64,000 bases of DNA from Solea solea (taxonomy: Eukaryota; Chordata; Actinopteri; Pleuronectiformes; Soleidae), in NCBI RefSeq assembly GCF_958295425.1, contig NC_081135.1, positions 23,010,180 through 23,074,179 on the forward strand. The letters run 5' to 3'. Under the pieces are notes generated by a model. The model did not search any database and was not told the origin of the DNA. It saw nothing but the letters and a program-made list of their open reading frames with translations. The position numbers and the translations under genes were made by a program. Shown here one piece after another: positions 22,901 through 50,016 of the stretch (positions within the stretch are counted from its first letter, which is position 1; each line of letters begins with the position of its first letter).

Positions 22901-25164
22901 CTCATCTACCACACATTTGGGAGACAAAATGTCAAGAAAACCACCGTGAACCTGGATCTGTTCCTGAGGAGGTTTAATGAAATTCAGTTTTGGGTGATCA
23001 CGGAGGTGTGCCTGTGTTCTCAGCTCAGCAAGAGGGTTCAACTTCTCAAGAAGTTCATCAAGATCGCTGCCCAGTGAGTGGACCCTGTGTCACTGTCAAT
23101 TTGAATACTGCATTCCGTTTGTCTGAATGCAGTATCGCTTATTTGCTACCTAATCTGACTTTTCATGTTTTCTATCAAAGCTGCAAAGAGTACAAGAATC
23201 TAAATTCCTTCTTTGCTGTCATTATGGGGCTGAGTAACCCTGCAGTGAGCCGGCTGACTCAGACCTGGGAGGTGGGTATTCAGTATGTCCACTGTTTGTG
23301 TTTGTTCAAAATGATTACAATTTTACATCCCAATCAGGCCTGGTTTTAACATTCATCCCGAGTGAGCTGATCAAATCAGGGCAGATTGTACAAAGAACAG
23401 GTCTGAATGCTCTCAATCTATGACAATCATCAATGATGGTCAATGATTACTTATTTTTCTAATGGTTAAAATTGTATTTCATGCTATCAGACACATCTTG
23501 AACAGATGTGTCTGATGATCGAGTGAATAAAAGCACTTACTTTTAATAGTTAATAGTTTAACCATTAGAAACATAAATAATGTGACAATCATTGATGAGC
23601 GTCATAGATTTGTAGCATTCAGACCTGTTCTTTATACAATTTTGTTCTCATTAACAGGCATGACATGCATGTGTATTTGAACACAGAGCAGGAATGCCAA
23701 ATCAGATCATATGTGGTCACATCCCAAATGCATTTTAATTCCAGTTGTAAACAGTTAGGACTGGATTTTAACACCAGATCTAAACAGTGCCTTAAACATG
23801 AGTAAACCTTCCTTCTCCAATGTGTTCACAGAAACTTCCCAGCAAATTCAAGAAGTTTTACAGTGAATTTGAAAACTTGATGGTAAGTGGAAACAATTCA
23901 ATTCATGGTCTGAGTAATTTTCTTTCACTTCAAAGTGCGTCCAACAAATACTAAGTAAAAAAAACCCTTAGGGTTATTGCACTGTCAGCTGGTCACTGTG
24001 GGTTTGGCAGCATCACCCATGTCCTGTATTGTGATGGATCTGTTCAACACACTGATGGGAGTTCTCAGAGCAGTGTGACTGTTTCCACAGGACCCGTCCA
24101 GGAACCACCGAGCATATCGACTGACAGTTGCCAAACTGGAGCCTCCCATCATTCCCTTCATGCCACTGCTGATCAAAGGTTACACACGTTTATCTTGGGT
24201 TAGGGTTAGGTGTTCTTTTTAATGTAATGTCAAACATAAACAACTATATTATAGTTGTTTTTGTTTGCTTCTCCAACCAGCTAAAGAACTGATGTTGCCT
24301 TTGCTCTAAATGTATTTAATTCATTTTGTTTTATTCCAGACACGACCTTTACTCATGAGGGCAACAGAACTTTTATTGACACTTTGGTCAATTTTGAAAA
24401 GATGGTAATAATCTGAATATACTGGTTACACTTTTGAATATTTTATTCTTCCTGTTGTTGATGGTGTCTCATTGTCTTTCAGCGGATGATCGCTAACACA
24501 GTGAAGATAATGAGACACTGTAGGAGCCAGCCATTCAGTAAGTCCCAAATAATCATCTGTCGAATTTAGGTTTTAAATGGAAGGTGGGAATGTGAAGTTG
24601 GCATCTGGCAAACTTGCATTTAATATGCAATAGTACAAAATAACTAGACTCTATTTAAAAACAGTAGTGAACTTGACTTGAAATGACTAAACTTTCGTCA
24701 AATAGCTAGTTAAACTACGATGAGATATAGCAAGTTATACATGATCATAAGTTAAACAACTTGACCTTATGAGTTGAAACAATATGTATCAAATTGAATT
24801 TACTTGCAATTTTTATGGCAGCAGGTAAACTTGAGTTTCTAAGATCAACCACATTGTAATTTGGTGCAGTGCAGGTATATAGAGCAATACTTAACCCTGA
24901 AATAACAATGAAGAAATACAAATAATAAATAAGGCACATTAGAAAAGGGGTGCAAGTGGAAATGTGTCATGCAAGTTCTTGAGGTCTATGTTGATTTTTT
25001 TGAATAACAAGGTTGAAATGTTTCCCTTTTTTTCAGGCCCAGATTCACCTCTGGCCAGTAAAACCCACCCAGAGGTTCAGACTTACGTTCGTCAGCTCAG
25101 CGTGATCGACAACCAACGGACACTAACTCAGCTCTCTCATGGACTTGAGCCTCCCAGGTCTTAA
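1860..25164 (+). CDS. RAPGEF4: RAPGEF4 (EPAC2), cAMP-activated Rap guanine nucleotide exchange factor, 5'-truncated by window edge
   Basis: Twenty-six exons are joined in phase from 1860 to the stop codon 25162-25164, giving about 851 codons. Human EPAC2 is about 1011 residues, so roughly the first 170, with the first cAMP-binding domain, lie upstream. Order seen: linker (1860-2983), DEP domain (3066-5264), second cyclic-nucleotide-binding domain (5349-6272) with phosphate-binding cassette [18 protein letters not shown] domain (about 8634-20332), Ras-association domain (20607-22464) and CDC25-homology catalytic domain (22620-25164). The family loads GTP on Rap1/Rap2 when cAMP releases autoinhibition and acts in secretion and neuronal signalling; that is family knowledge. 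All junctions keep frame, and one intron is AT-AC. Exons are listed separately. Teleosts often keep two paralogues and I cannot say which this is. Confidence 0.96.
1925..2932. other. RAPGEF4 intron, nothing recognised
   Basis: AT-rich, ordinary intron sequence. No repeat or gene that I can name. Confidence 0.6.
2933..2983 (+). CDS. RAPGEF4: RAPGEF4 exon: linker, 17 codons
   Basis: Between acceptor ttacag and donor gtagta. Codes [17 protein letters not shown], phase 0 on both sides, lining up with the human segment ending LRPANTITK before VPSEK. Short and divergent, so the call rests on phase and position. Confidence 0.72.
3066..3172 (+). CDS. RAPGEF4: RAPGEF4 exon: start of DEP domain
   Basis: Codes [20 protein letters not shown] and then [14 protein letters not shown], close to human. 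DEP domains anchor EPAC proteins to membrane. Ends with two bases of an Arg codon (phase 2). Confidence 0.96.
3173..4855. other. RAPGEF4 intron with a LINE fragment
   Basis: The central part (about 3930-4545) is an L2-type LINE end, listed separately. The rest is AT-rich intron. Confidence 0.7.
3930..4545 (+). mobile_element. L2/CR1-type LINE fragment: 3' end of reverse transcriptase ORF and tail
   Basis: In one broken frame the sequence reads [32 protein letters not shown] and, after a poly(A) interruption, a segment like [10 protein letters not shown] with HITPVLQQL, the C-terminal RT pattern of L2-like LINEs. It ends with gtgaccttgagtgtc and AATAA repeats typical of these tails. Frameshifted and dead. 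Confidence 0.75.
4856..4977 (+). CDS. RAPGEF4: RAPGEF4 exon: DEP domain core
   Basis: Codes [15 protein letters not shown] through [13 protein letters not shown], the conserved DEP core. Acceptor tctag, donor gtgaga. Phase 2 in, phase 1 out. Confidence 0.97.
5081..5264 (+). CDS. RAPGEF4: RAPGEF4 exon: end of DEP and start of linker to second cAMP domain
   Basis: Codes [19 protein letters not shown] and [18 protein letters not shown], nearly identical to human EPAC2. Donor gtaaga. Ends with CA, completed to His by the next exon. Confidence 0.97.
5349..5433 (+). CDS. RAPGEF4: RAPGEF4 exon: entry to second cyclic-nucleotide-binding domain
   Basis: Codes [20 protein letters not shown], identical to human over this stretch. 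Donor gtgagt, phase 0 out. Confidence 0.97.
5773..5833 (+). CDS. RAPGEF4: RAPGEF4 exon: second cAMP domain, first strands
   Basis: Codes [20 protein letters not shown]; human reads [20 protein letters not shown]. Acceptor cacag, donor gtaagc, phase 1 out. Confidence 0.96.
5971..6047 (+). CDS. RAPGEF4: RAPGEF4 exon: second cAMP domain, middle strands
   Basis: Codes [20 protein letters not shown] and VVIYGK, matching the human beta-barrel strands. Donor gtaggt, phase 0 out. Confidence 0.96.
6126..6272 (+). CDS. RAPGEF4: RAPGEF4 exon: phosphate-binding cassette of second cAMP domain
   Basis: Forty-nine codons. Contains [18 protein letters not shown], the cassette whose Arg contacts the cAMP phosphate, then [20 protein letters not shown]. 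This stretch matches human EPAC2 essentially residue for residue. cAMP binding should be intact. Confidence 0.98.
6273..7380. other. RAPGEF4 intron, nothing recognised
   Basis: Plain AT-rich intron; no repeat or coding signal identified. Confidence 0.6.
7381..7496 (+). CDS. RAPGEF4: RAPGEF4 exon: hinge and linker after cAMP domain
   Basis: Codes [20 protein letters not shown], then a Ser-rich stretch unlike the human PAGNRASNQ segment. The acceptor is a weak gtgtgtaaag. The linker is naturally variable. Confidence 0.94.
7497..8633. other. RAPGEF4 intron, nothing recognised
   Basis: Holds a 133-codon open frame on the minus strand (7686-8087), with no family resemblance or splice context that I could find. 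Confidence 0.55.
8634..8719 (+). CDS. RAPGEF4: RAPGEF4 exon: start of REM domain
   Basis: Codes [20 protein letters not shown], the REM (Ras exchanger motif) helix. Phase 2 in, phase 1 out. It is followed by the 10.8-kb intron. Confidence 0.96.
8775..9395 (+). repeat. Teleost noncoding dispersed repeat, copy A
   Basis: Begins attagggttcgagcacaagg and runs through ctgctctaacagggatcgtt and caggaagtaaagac to taactagtaccgcaag. About 340 bp of it is closely matched at 18825-19165 (copy B). I know the family only as a noncoding fish repeat. Confidence 0.7.
9712..10064 (-). repeat. Direct duplication, copy 1, with exon-like segment
   Basis: About 353 bp nearly identical to 11158-11513. The minus strand of 9738-9879 looks like an exon (see copy 2) but has lost one base, so its frame shifts near the end. 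Confidence 0.85.
10386..10514. repeat. 37-bp minisatellite, 3.5 copies
   Basis: Units start at 10386, 10423, 10460 and 10497 (partial), each beginning ggtcggttcatcttgggc. Copies differ at one to two bases. 37 is not a multiple of three, so it does not code an in-frame peptide repeat. Confidence 0.95.
10822..11038 (-). pseudogene. Coding-like relic, minus arm of an inverted duplication
   Basis: On the minus strand, after an acceptor-like tctcttgcag, the frame reads [20 protein letters not shown] and, after a one-base frame slip, [20 protein letters not shown] and QPTKTLGL. A related but diverged copy lies inverted at 11711-11930. Family unknown. Confidence 0.4.
11158..11513 (-). repeat. Direct duplication, copy 2, with exon-like segment
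   Basis: Same orientation as copy 1, 1.45 kb away. On the minus strand 11184-11326 has a pyrimidine-rich acceptor ending gtgtgag, 47 open codons reading [18 protein letters not shown] and then [14 protein letters not shown], and a donor gtttgt. It looks coding; I cannot name the family. Confidence 0.8.
11184..11326 (-). pseudogene. Exon-like coding segment of an unidentified minus-strand gene
   Basis: Open over the whole 143 bp with splice-like edges. The residue pattern ([17 protein letters not shown], then [11 protein letters not shown]) is that of a folded protein rather than random sequence. The twin at 9738-9879 is frameshifted. Neighbouring exons were not assembled, so I treat it as a relic. 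Confidence 0.45.
11711..11930 (+). pseudogene. Coding-like relic, plus arm of the inverted duplication
   Basis: Shares aggctgcagggaga and atgcaaccaaccaagacatt with the minus strand of 10822-11038. Reads [20 protein letters not shown], then a stop, then [11 protein letters not shown]. Broken by stops. Confidence 0.4.
13140..13322. repeat. Degenerate ACAC/CAGA satellite
   Basis: Irregular tandem array with a core near cacacagagaccagacagac (about 20 bp). It gives long open frames on both strands that are only artefacts of the repeat. Confidence 0.9.
13774..14518. repeat. Cluster of GGCACAGCGGCCA-like motifs
   Basis: Diverged copies at 13774, 13824, 14071, 14129, 14476 and 14500, with weaker ones near 14111, 14213, 14445 and 15264. 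Spacing is irregular (24 to 290 bp), so this is not a plain tandem repeat. Confidence 0.6.
15017..15066 (-). pseudogene. Exon-like 50-bp segment, minus strand
   Basis: Acceptor cctgctcacag, 50 bases, donor gtgagt. In one frame it reads [16 protein letters not shown]. It could be a second exon of the transcription unit starting near 16139, or chance. Confidence 0.35.
16096..16139 (-). pseudogene. Possible first exon of a minus-strand transcription unit
   Basis: On the minus strand an ATG (16137-16139) follows tattataag and precedes a donor GAATG|gtgagt at 16096. The ATG frame joined to 15017-15066 meets a stop, so it may be noncoding. Confidence 0.3.
16194..16201. promoter_or_regulatory. Palindromic CRE (TGACGTCA)
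   Basis: A perfect cAMP-response element inside the intron, 34 bp upstream (minus strand) of a TATA-like tattataag at 16152-16160. Could be a promoter for the minus-strand unit or an intronic element. Confidence 0.4.
16660..16800. repeat. Teleost dispersed-repeat fragment
   Basis: Reads aggcaagtttatttgtatag then caaggcaatttatagtgctt, a recurrent fish repeat end. It lies next to the retrotransposon relic. Confidence 0.55.
16921..17515 (-). mobile_element. Non-LTR retrotransposon relic: RNase H and C-terminal zinc knuckle
   Basis: On the minus strand: an RNase H-like segment [13 protein letters not shown], then [16 protein letters not shown] and [19 protein letters not shown], the usual 3' end of Jockey/I-type ORF2. 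Frameshifts separate the pieces. Truncated and inactive. Confidence 0.8.
17518..17690. mobile_element. hAT-like element end
   Basis: Begins agtgttgggaagtaacacg and continues through repeated gtaac/gttac stretches, a pattern of fish hAT-like terminal regions (CAGTGTTGGGAAGTAAC). The other end was not found. Confidence 0.5.
17735..19250 (+). repeat. Teleost noncoding dispersed repeat, copy B (long)
   Basis: Contains two partly repeated modules (ttataactttgtgatggaa at about 17964 and 18600; aacagcgcccc at 18380 and 18780) and then the same 340-bp 3' part as copy A. Ends with a hairpin at 19124-19248. Confidence 0.7.
19124..19248. repeat. Terminal hairpin of copy B
   Basis: TAACTAGTACCGCAAG at 19124-19139 is exactly reverse-complemented at 19233-19248. 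Copy A has the left arm (9328-9343) but no right arm. Confidence 0.85.
19507..19585 (+). CDS. RAPGEF4: RAPGEF4 exon ending at an AT-AC (U12-type) donor
   Basis: Codes [20 protein letters not shown] and CPVLMA. Coding ends in GCT CA at 19585, directly before atatccttt. The next exon supplies C to make His (AHYHAQ in human). Reading on to the U2-like donor at 19609 would put the next exon out of phase. Confidence 0.93.
19586..19681 (+). other. RAPGEF4: AT-AC, U12-type intron of RAPGEF4
   Basis: Opens atatccttt, the exact minor-spliceosome donor consensus, and ends gcac. An ATCTTTAAC branch-site-like element (consensus TTCCTTAAC) sits about 10 bases before the end. Only 96 bp. This is the only way to keep the reading frame and give the conserved AHYHAQ. 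Confidence 0.9.
19682..19832 (+). CDS. RAPGEF4: RAPGEF4 exon after the AT-AC intron, REM domain
   Basis: Starts C-TAC-CAT-GCC (YHAQ) and codes [20 protein letters not shown] and [10 protein letters not shown], matching human. Donor gtcagt, phase 0 out. Confidence 0.95.
20244..20332 (+). CDS. RAPGEF4: RAPGEF4 exon: REM domain end
   Basis: Codes [20 protein letters not shown] and [10 protein letters not shown]; human EFYVSVSDDAR and LEKIVKQ. Donor gtaagt, phase 2 out. Confidence 0.95.
20422..20452 (+). CDS. RAPGEF4: RAPGEF4 31-bp microexon
   Basis: Codes only [10 protein letters not shown] plus one completing base, matching human SEDAKAPQKK. Acceptor tgtag, donor gtaaag. Skipping it would break the frame (31 bp). 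Confidence 0.9.
20528..20606 (+). CDS. RAPGEF4: RAPGEF4 exon: linker before Ras-association domain
   Basis: Codes [20 protein letters not shown] and IKSNDE; human [20 protein letters not shown]. Donor gtgagt, phase 1 out. Confidence 0.95.
20607..21219. other. RAPGEF4 intron, nothing recognised
   Basis: Ordinary AT-rich intron. Confidence 0.6.
21220..21366 (+). CDS. RAPGEF4: RAPGEF4 exon: Ras-association domain
   Basis: Codes [20 protein letters not shown] and [13 protein letters not shown], the RA-domain ubiquitin-like fold. Phase 1 in, phase 1 out. Confidence 0.97.
21367..22366. other. RAPGEF4 intron with a dispersed repeat
   Basis: Its middle (21842-22180) is a dispersed repeat listed separately; the flanks show nothing recognisable. 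Confidence 0.65.
21842..22180 (+). repeat. Teleost dispersed repeat (ggctggagccaatc type)
   Basis: Carries in order ggctggagccaatctcag, acaccctggacaggtggtca, caatttagagt, ctgtgggaggaaacc, gagagaaccca and gaccttcttgctgtgaggc, the well-known order of a very common fish repeat. Fragments of its start recur at 30787-30903 and 35786-35848. Confidence 0.8.
22367..22464 (+). CDS. RAPGEF4: RAPGEF4 exon: Ras-association domain, second half
   Basis: Codes [20 protein letters not shown] and [12 protein letters not shown]; human KVVLKPNDVSVFTTL. Donor gtgtgt. Confidence 0.95.
22620..22745 (+). CDS. RAPGEF4: RAPGEF4 exon: start of CDC25-homology domain
   Basis: Codes [20 protein letters not shown] and [19 protein letters not shown], the first conserved block of the Rap exchange domain. 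Phase 0 both sides. Confidence 0.97.
22895..23073 (+). CDS. RAPGEF4: RAPGEF4 exon: CDC25-homology domain core
   Basis: Codes [29 protein letters not shown] and [19 protein letters not shown], the structural core that contacts Rap. Phase 2 out. Confidence 0.98.
23181..23271 (+). CDS. RAPGEF4: RAPGEF4 exon: CDC25-homology domain
   Basis: Codes [20 protein letters not shown] and [10 protein letters not shown], the NSFFA(I/V)(V/I)MGL signature of the exchange domain. Donor gtgggt. Confidence 0.98.
23272..23831. other. RAPGEF4 intron with a hairpin MITE
   Basis: Mostly occupied by the inverted-repeat element 23385-23640. Confidence 0.7.
23385..23640. mobile_element. Long inverted-repeat MITE, 256 bp
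   Basis: Two ~85-bp arms, about 85% complementary by eye, starting attgtacaaagaacaggtct and ending in its reverse complement. The centre has a perfect 12-bp stem (23486-23497 with 23505-23516). No coding capacity. Confidence 0.85.
23832..23882 (+). CDS. RAPGEF4: RAPGEF4 exon: CDC25-homology domain, 17 codons
   Basis: Codes [17 protein letters not shown]; human [17 protein letters not shown]. Phase 0 both sides, donor gtaagt. Confidence 0.97.
24091..24178 (+). CDS. RAPGEF4: RAPGEF4 exon: CDC25-homology domain
   Basis: Codes [19 protein letters not shown] and [10 protein letters not shown], almost identical to human. Donor gttaca, phase 1 out. Confidence 0.97.
24340..24404 (+). CDS. RAPGEF4: RAPGEF4 exon: helical-hairpin region of exchange domain
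   Basis: Codes [20 protein letters not shown] and KM; human [20 protein letters not shown]. Donor gtaata. Confidence 0.97.
24483..24537 (+). CDS. RAPGEF4: RAPGEF4 exon: exchange domain, penultimate
   Basis: Codes [18 protein letters not shown]; human RMIANTARTVRYYRSQPF. Phase 1 out. Confidence 0.96.
24538..25036. other. RAPGEF4 intron, nothing recognised
   Basis: AT-rich intron without recognisable repeats or coding. Confidence 0.6.
25037..25164 (+). CDS. RAPGEF4: RAPGEF4 last coding exon
   Basis: Codes [20 protein letters not shown] and ends SHGLEPPRS before TAA at 25162-25164; human ends SHRLEPRRP. A complete C-terminus. Confidence 0.97.
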
Positions 25165-25721
25165 AATCCTCTCAGGGACAGAAATGTTAATGTCTGCTGC
25201 TTATTATATGACATGTTTGTACAGTGGGATGAACTACGAGGACCTAATCATGGGTGGATCACATCATAAGTTAAATAGTTTCAAATGCTATTGCCTGACT
25301 CGTTTAGCCTTTGATTTTCAATAACTTCCGATATTATTAGAGCTCTAATTGCTGGTGCTGCAGAACCTCTCATATCACTGTGCTGTAGAAAACGATCATT
25401 CCCAACTCAAACAACAGGGATCATTGAAGGAACTGGAGAAGATTTCTGTGTTGAATTTCAGCTGATAATTGTACACTGTGTGATGTTTATGCTTTCAAAA
25501 TGTTTGTCACAATTATCTTCCTAATATCCAGCTATTTCATAACTTTTGTATGAGACAATATTTATATGTATATTTAAATTATTTTGTGTTGTAAAATGTG
25601 TGCAAATATTTATTTTGACATTCAGCATGCACAGGATTATGATAACTGTTTGAATTTGTATTGACGTGAGAACATTTTACTCGTCTGAATGTCTAAAAAA
25701 AAACATGTGTCTGCTGTAAAT

Positions 25722-25727
25722 ATTAAA
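25722..25727 (+). terminator. Probable RAPGEF4 poly(A) signal (ATTAAA)
   Basis: ATTAAA about 560 bp after the stop codon, followed by a T-rich stretch (25749-25760). No AATAAA stands out between the stop and this point. The true 3' end may differ. Confidence 0.45.
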
Positions 25728-26384
25728 TATTTTAGATGTATTTGTGTGGCATATTTTTTTGGCCAACCCATTACGTCCATTTCTGTCTTGAGAACCAGTA
25801 TTTTGATTTGGTAAAATCCACAGTTAAGTTTCCTTCAAGGTTTAATTATACCATAATTATTTTGTTTATCAGTTACTGGCATGTGACAGATTAGCCCCTG
25901 CAAACTTTAGCCTAGTAATTCTTTTTTATACTTAAAACATAAGGAGTTAATTAGTTTTGAAATTTCAGATAACTCAAAAATGAAATACAAGAATAAAAAA
26001 AAGTATGCCTAAATAAGTGGCAATTTACTGCATATGATATGAATGATAAAAAAAAGTGACTAAATCAATCATTTAAAAATAATAATTGTCATAATACAAT
26101 CATTAAAACATTTAGAAATTTCATTTTTAGGCTTTGGAGTTGAATTTGTAAGGTTAAAAATAGGTTTGACACAATATGATATAAATGATGAACATAAATG
26201 TACCAAATTTAAAGTTTAAATTTGTATTTAAATACATTTTTAAAAAGAGAAGAAGTTTCATTTTTTGGCCTCAAATGGGAATTTGTAAGGCTGAAAATAA
26301 ATGTATTTAAAATTAAAAAAGTATTAGTAGTTATATTACAATTAATTGAGATATCTATGTTTGTTCTAGATTCAAATAAAGTGG

Positions 26385-26690
26385 GCCGCCAACCCCACGT
26401 TAAACCCCACTGTCCCAGGACATTAGAAAATAACAAAAACATGGAGGTATGTAGTACCACTTTGCTCCAGCGAGGGTCGCTGTTGATCAGTATGGTGACT
26501 GTGCTGTTGTTGGCAACTGCTTGGGAGGAAGTTGTGCAACCAGTCAAACTAGTGGCGTGAGAAAGATTGGAGAAACCATCTCACTTGAGTCTTCCCGGAA
26601 ACCTCTCCTGGTTTGAAGTGCTTATTTTCTCCAGCCTGGTTCTGCCTGCGCCGAAGAAGAGCCGCTGCGAGACCCTTAACTTCAAACTCA
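26385..26690 (+). promoter_or_regulatory. Likely MAP3K20 promoter and 5' UTR region
   Basis: Locally GC-richer than the AT-rich flank and followed by the ATGTCG|gtatgt exon. No TATA box or clear start site seen. Placement is by inference. Confidence 0.35.
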
Positions 26691-48972
<22,282 letters not shown>

Positions 48973-49187
48973 TGTGGGTCACACGTGTACTGACACCTTC
49001 TTGTTCGCTAAACATGTCATGCACTGAAATGTTTTTGCCTATGAATTCATACATGCTCATACTGATCAAACTGAGGCTTATGATATACATAAGTTGCTCT
49101 TTTATGGTTAATATAATGAGCTTCATTTTAAGTCAAGTTTCTTACATGTAACTACATAAAGTGTTTTAATACCTCGACACAAGGATA

Positions 49188-49193
49188 AATAAA
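49188..49193 (+). terminator. MAP3K20 ZAK-alpha poly(A) signal (AATAAA)
   Basis: AATAAA 216 bp after the alpha stop codon, followed by a T-rich stretch. This puts the gene end roughly 0.6 to 0.8 kb before the CDCA7 start codon. Confidence 0.7.
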
Positions 49194-49467
49194 ATTTTCC
49201 TTCTCATTTTGACCAAACCCTTTTTCCTGGTTTTCCTTTTCATTGTGTTTCATTCAGTAGAGTGCATTTGGCACTGGGTATATGACAGGATGTGCTGATC
49301 CAGCTGTTTGGACATAGCTGTGAATGAACATTTTTTATCTGATCTTGTAGATCTCTTTTAAGTCCACTTACTGTTCTTAACAAAAACAAACAACATGTTG
49401 TCAATTGACTTTTTGGTCATTTATCACGGGAATGTTACACCCTATAAACCACTAAAATATAACTCAT

Positions 49468-49497
49468 CCATTCATTCATTCATTCATTCATTCATTC
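49468..49497. repeat. (CATT)n microsatellite
   Basis: About seven CATT units. Confidence 0.95.
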
Positions 49498-49860
49498 CTC
49501 CTGAAATATTAATATGTTTGCCTGAGTAAAATCTACTGATTCCACTTTGATGTTTTCATCTACTTTTTCAGGAAGTCTCATATTTTCACTTGTTGGACAG
49601 GATTCAACATTTTACCCGCCTTGTATGCAAATTGACAACTACAAATTCGCGCCACGGAACAGGAACATGGAAGACTCATAAACGCAGCTGCACATTAATT
49701 AATTCATTTATCAAGTTTGATCGCTTAAAAAACTCTTCACGCGTTGGAAATAGTTACTCGTGAGTTGCTTCTATTAATCGGACCTCTCTTTACTCACAGA
49801 ACAGATACTGCGTAGTCGAATGACCTGATTTGTTTTATGTATCTTCCAGGACTTTCCGTT

Positions 49861-49871
49861 GGCGCGGGAAA
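49861..49871 (+). promoter_or_regulatory. E2F-type site upstream of CDCA7
   Basis: GGCGCGGGAAA, the reverse complement of the E2F consensus TTTCCCGCGCC, 125 bp before the CDCA7 ATG. A weaker relative, ATTCGCGCC, lies at 49646-49653. Mammalian CDCA7 is known as an E2F and MYC target, so a site here fits; its use is inferred. Confidence 0.6.
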
Positions 49872-49987
49872 TGAACAGAGCGCGGCAGGACGTGGATCTG
49901 CTGCTGCTGCTGCTGCTTCATTGTTTCTGCAGAGCTGCTGCACACAGGCTGATCTCGACTGATTCTGTCTGTGCAGGAGGATTTTAA
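49871..49987 (+). other. Upstream ORF in the putative CDCA7 5' leader
   Basis: An ATG at 49871 opens a 38-codon frame with a run of seven leucines (CTG repeat) and stops at 49985-49987, eight bases before the CDCA7 ATG. It is in the mRNA only if transcription begins upstream of 49871. Confidence 0.4.
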
Positions 49988-49995
49988 CAAGAAAA

Positions 49996-50016
49996 ATGAC
50001 TCTCACCCGCTCTAAG
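49996..50016 (+). CDS. CDCA7: CDCA7 start exon
   Basis: Codes MTLTRSK. ATG follows gaaaa (A at -3, good context). Donor gtaaga, phase 0. In-frame stop TAA upstream (49985 is in another frame). Confidence 0.82.

Larger units (their letters stand above)
25165..26690. other. RAPGEF4 3' UTR and intergenic gap to MAP3K20
   Basis: The 3' UTR runs to about 25745. The rest is AT-rich with a local ~60-bp duplication (26110-26170 and 26255-26320). GC content rises from 26385, where the MAP3K20 promoter should be. Confidence 0.6.
48973..49995. other. MAP3K20 3' UTR and CDCA7 upstream region
   Basis: 3' UTR to about 49210; a (CATT)n run at 49468-49497; then the CDCA7 promoter with E2F-type sites and a CTG repeat. 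Confidence 0.7.

Noticed and set aside
24194..24210. Telomere-like gggttagggttagg
   Set aside because: Only two units; no array, so not an interstitial telomere.
26222..26560. 112-codon frames on both strands before MAP3K20
   Set aside because: AT-rich reading through a small local duplication and the likely promoter; no similarity to ZAK or any known N-terminus.
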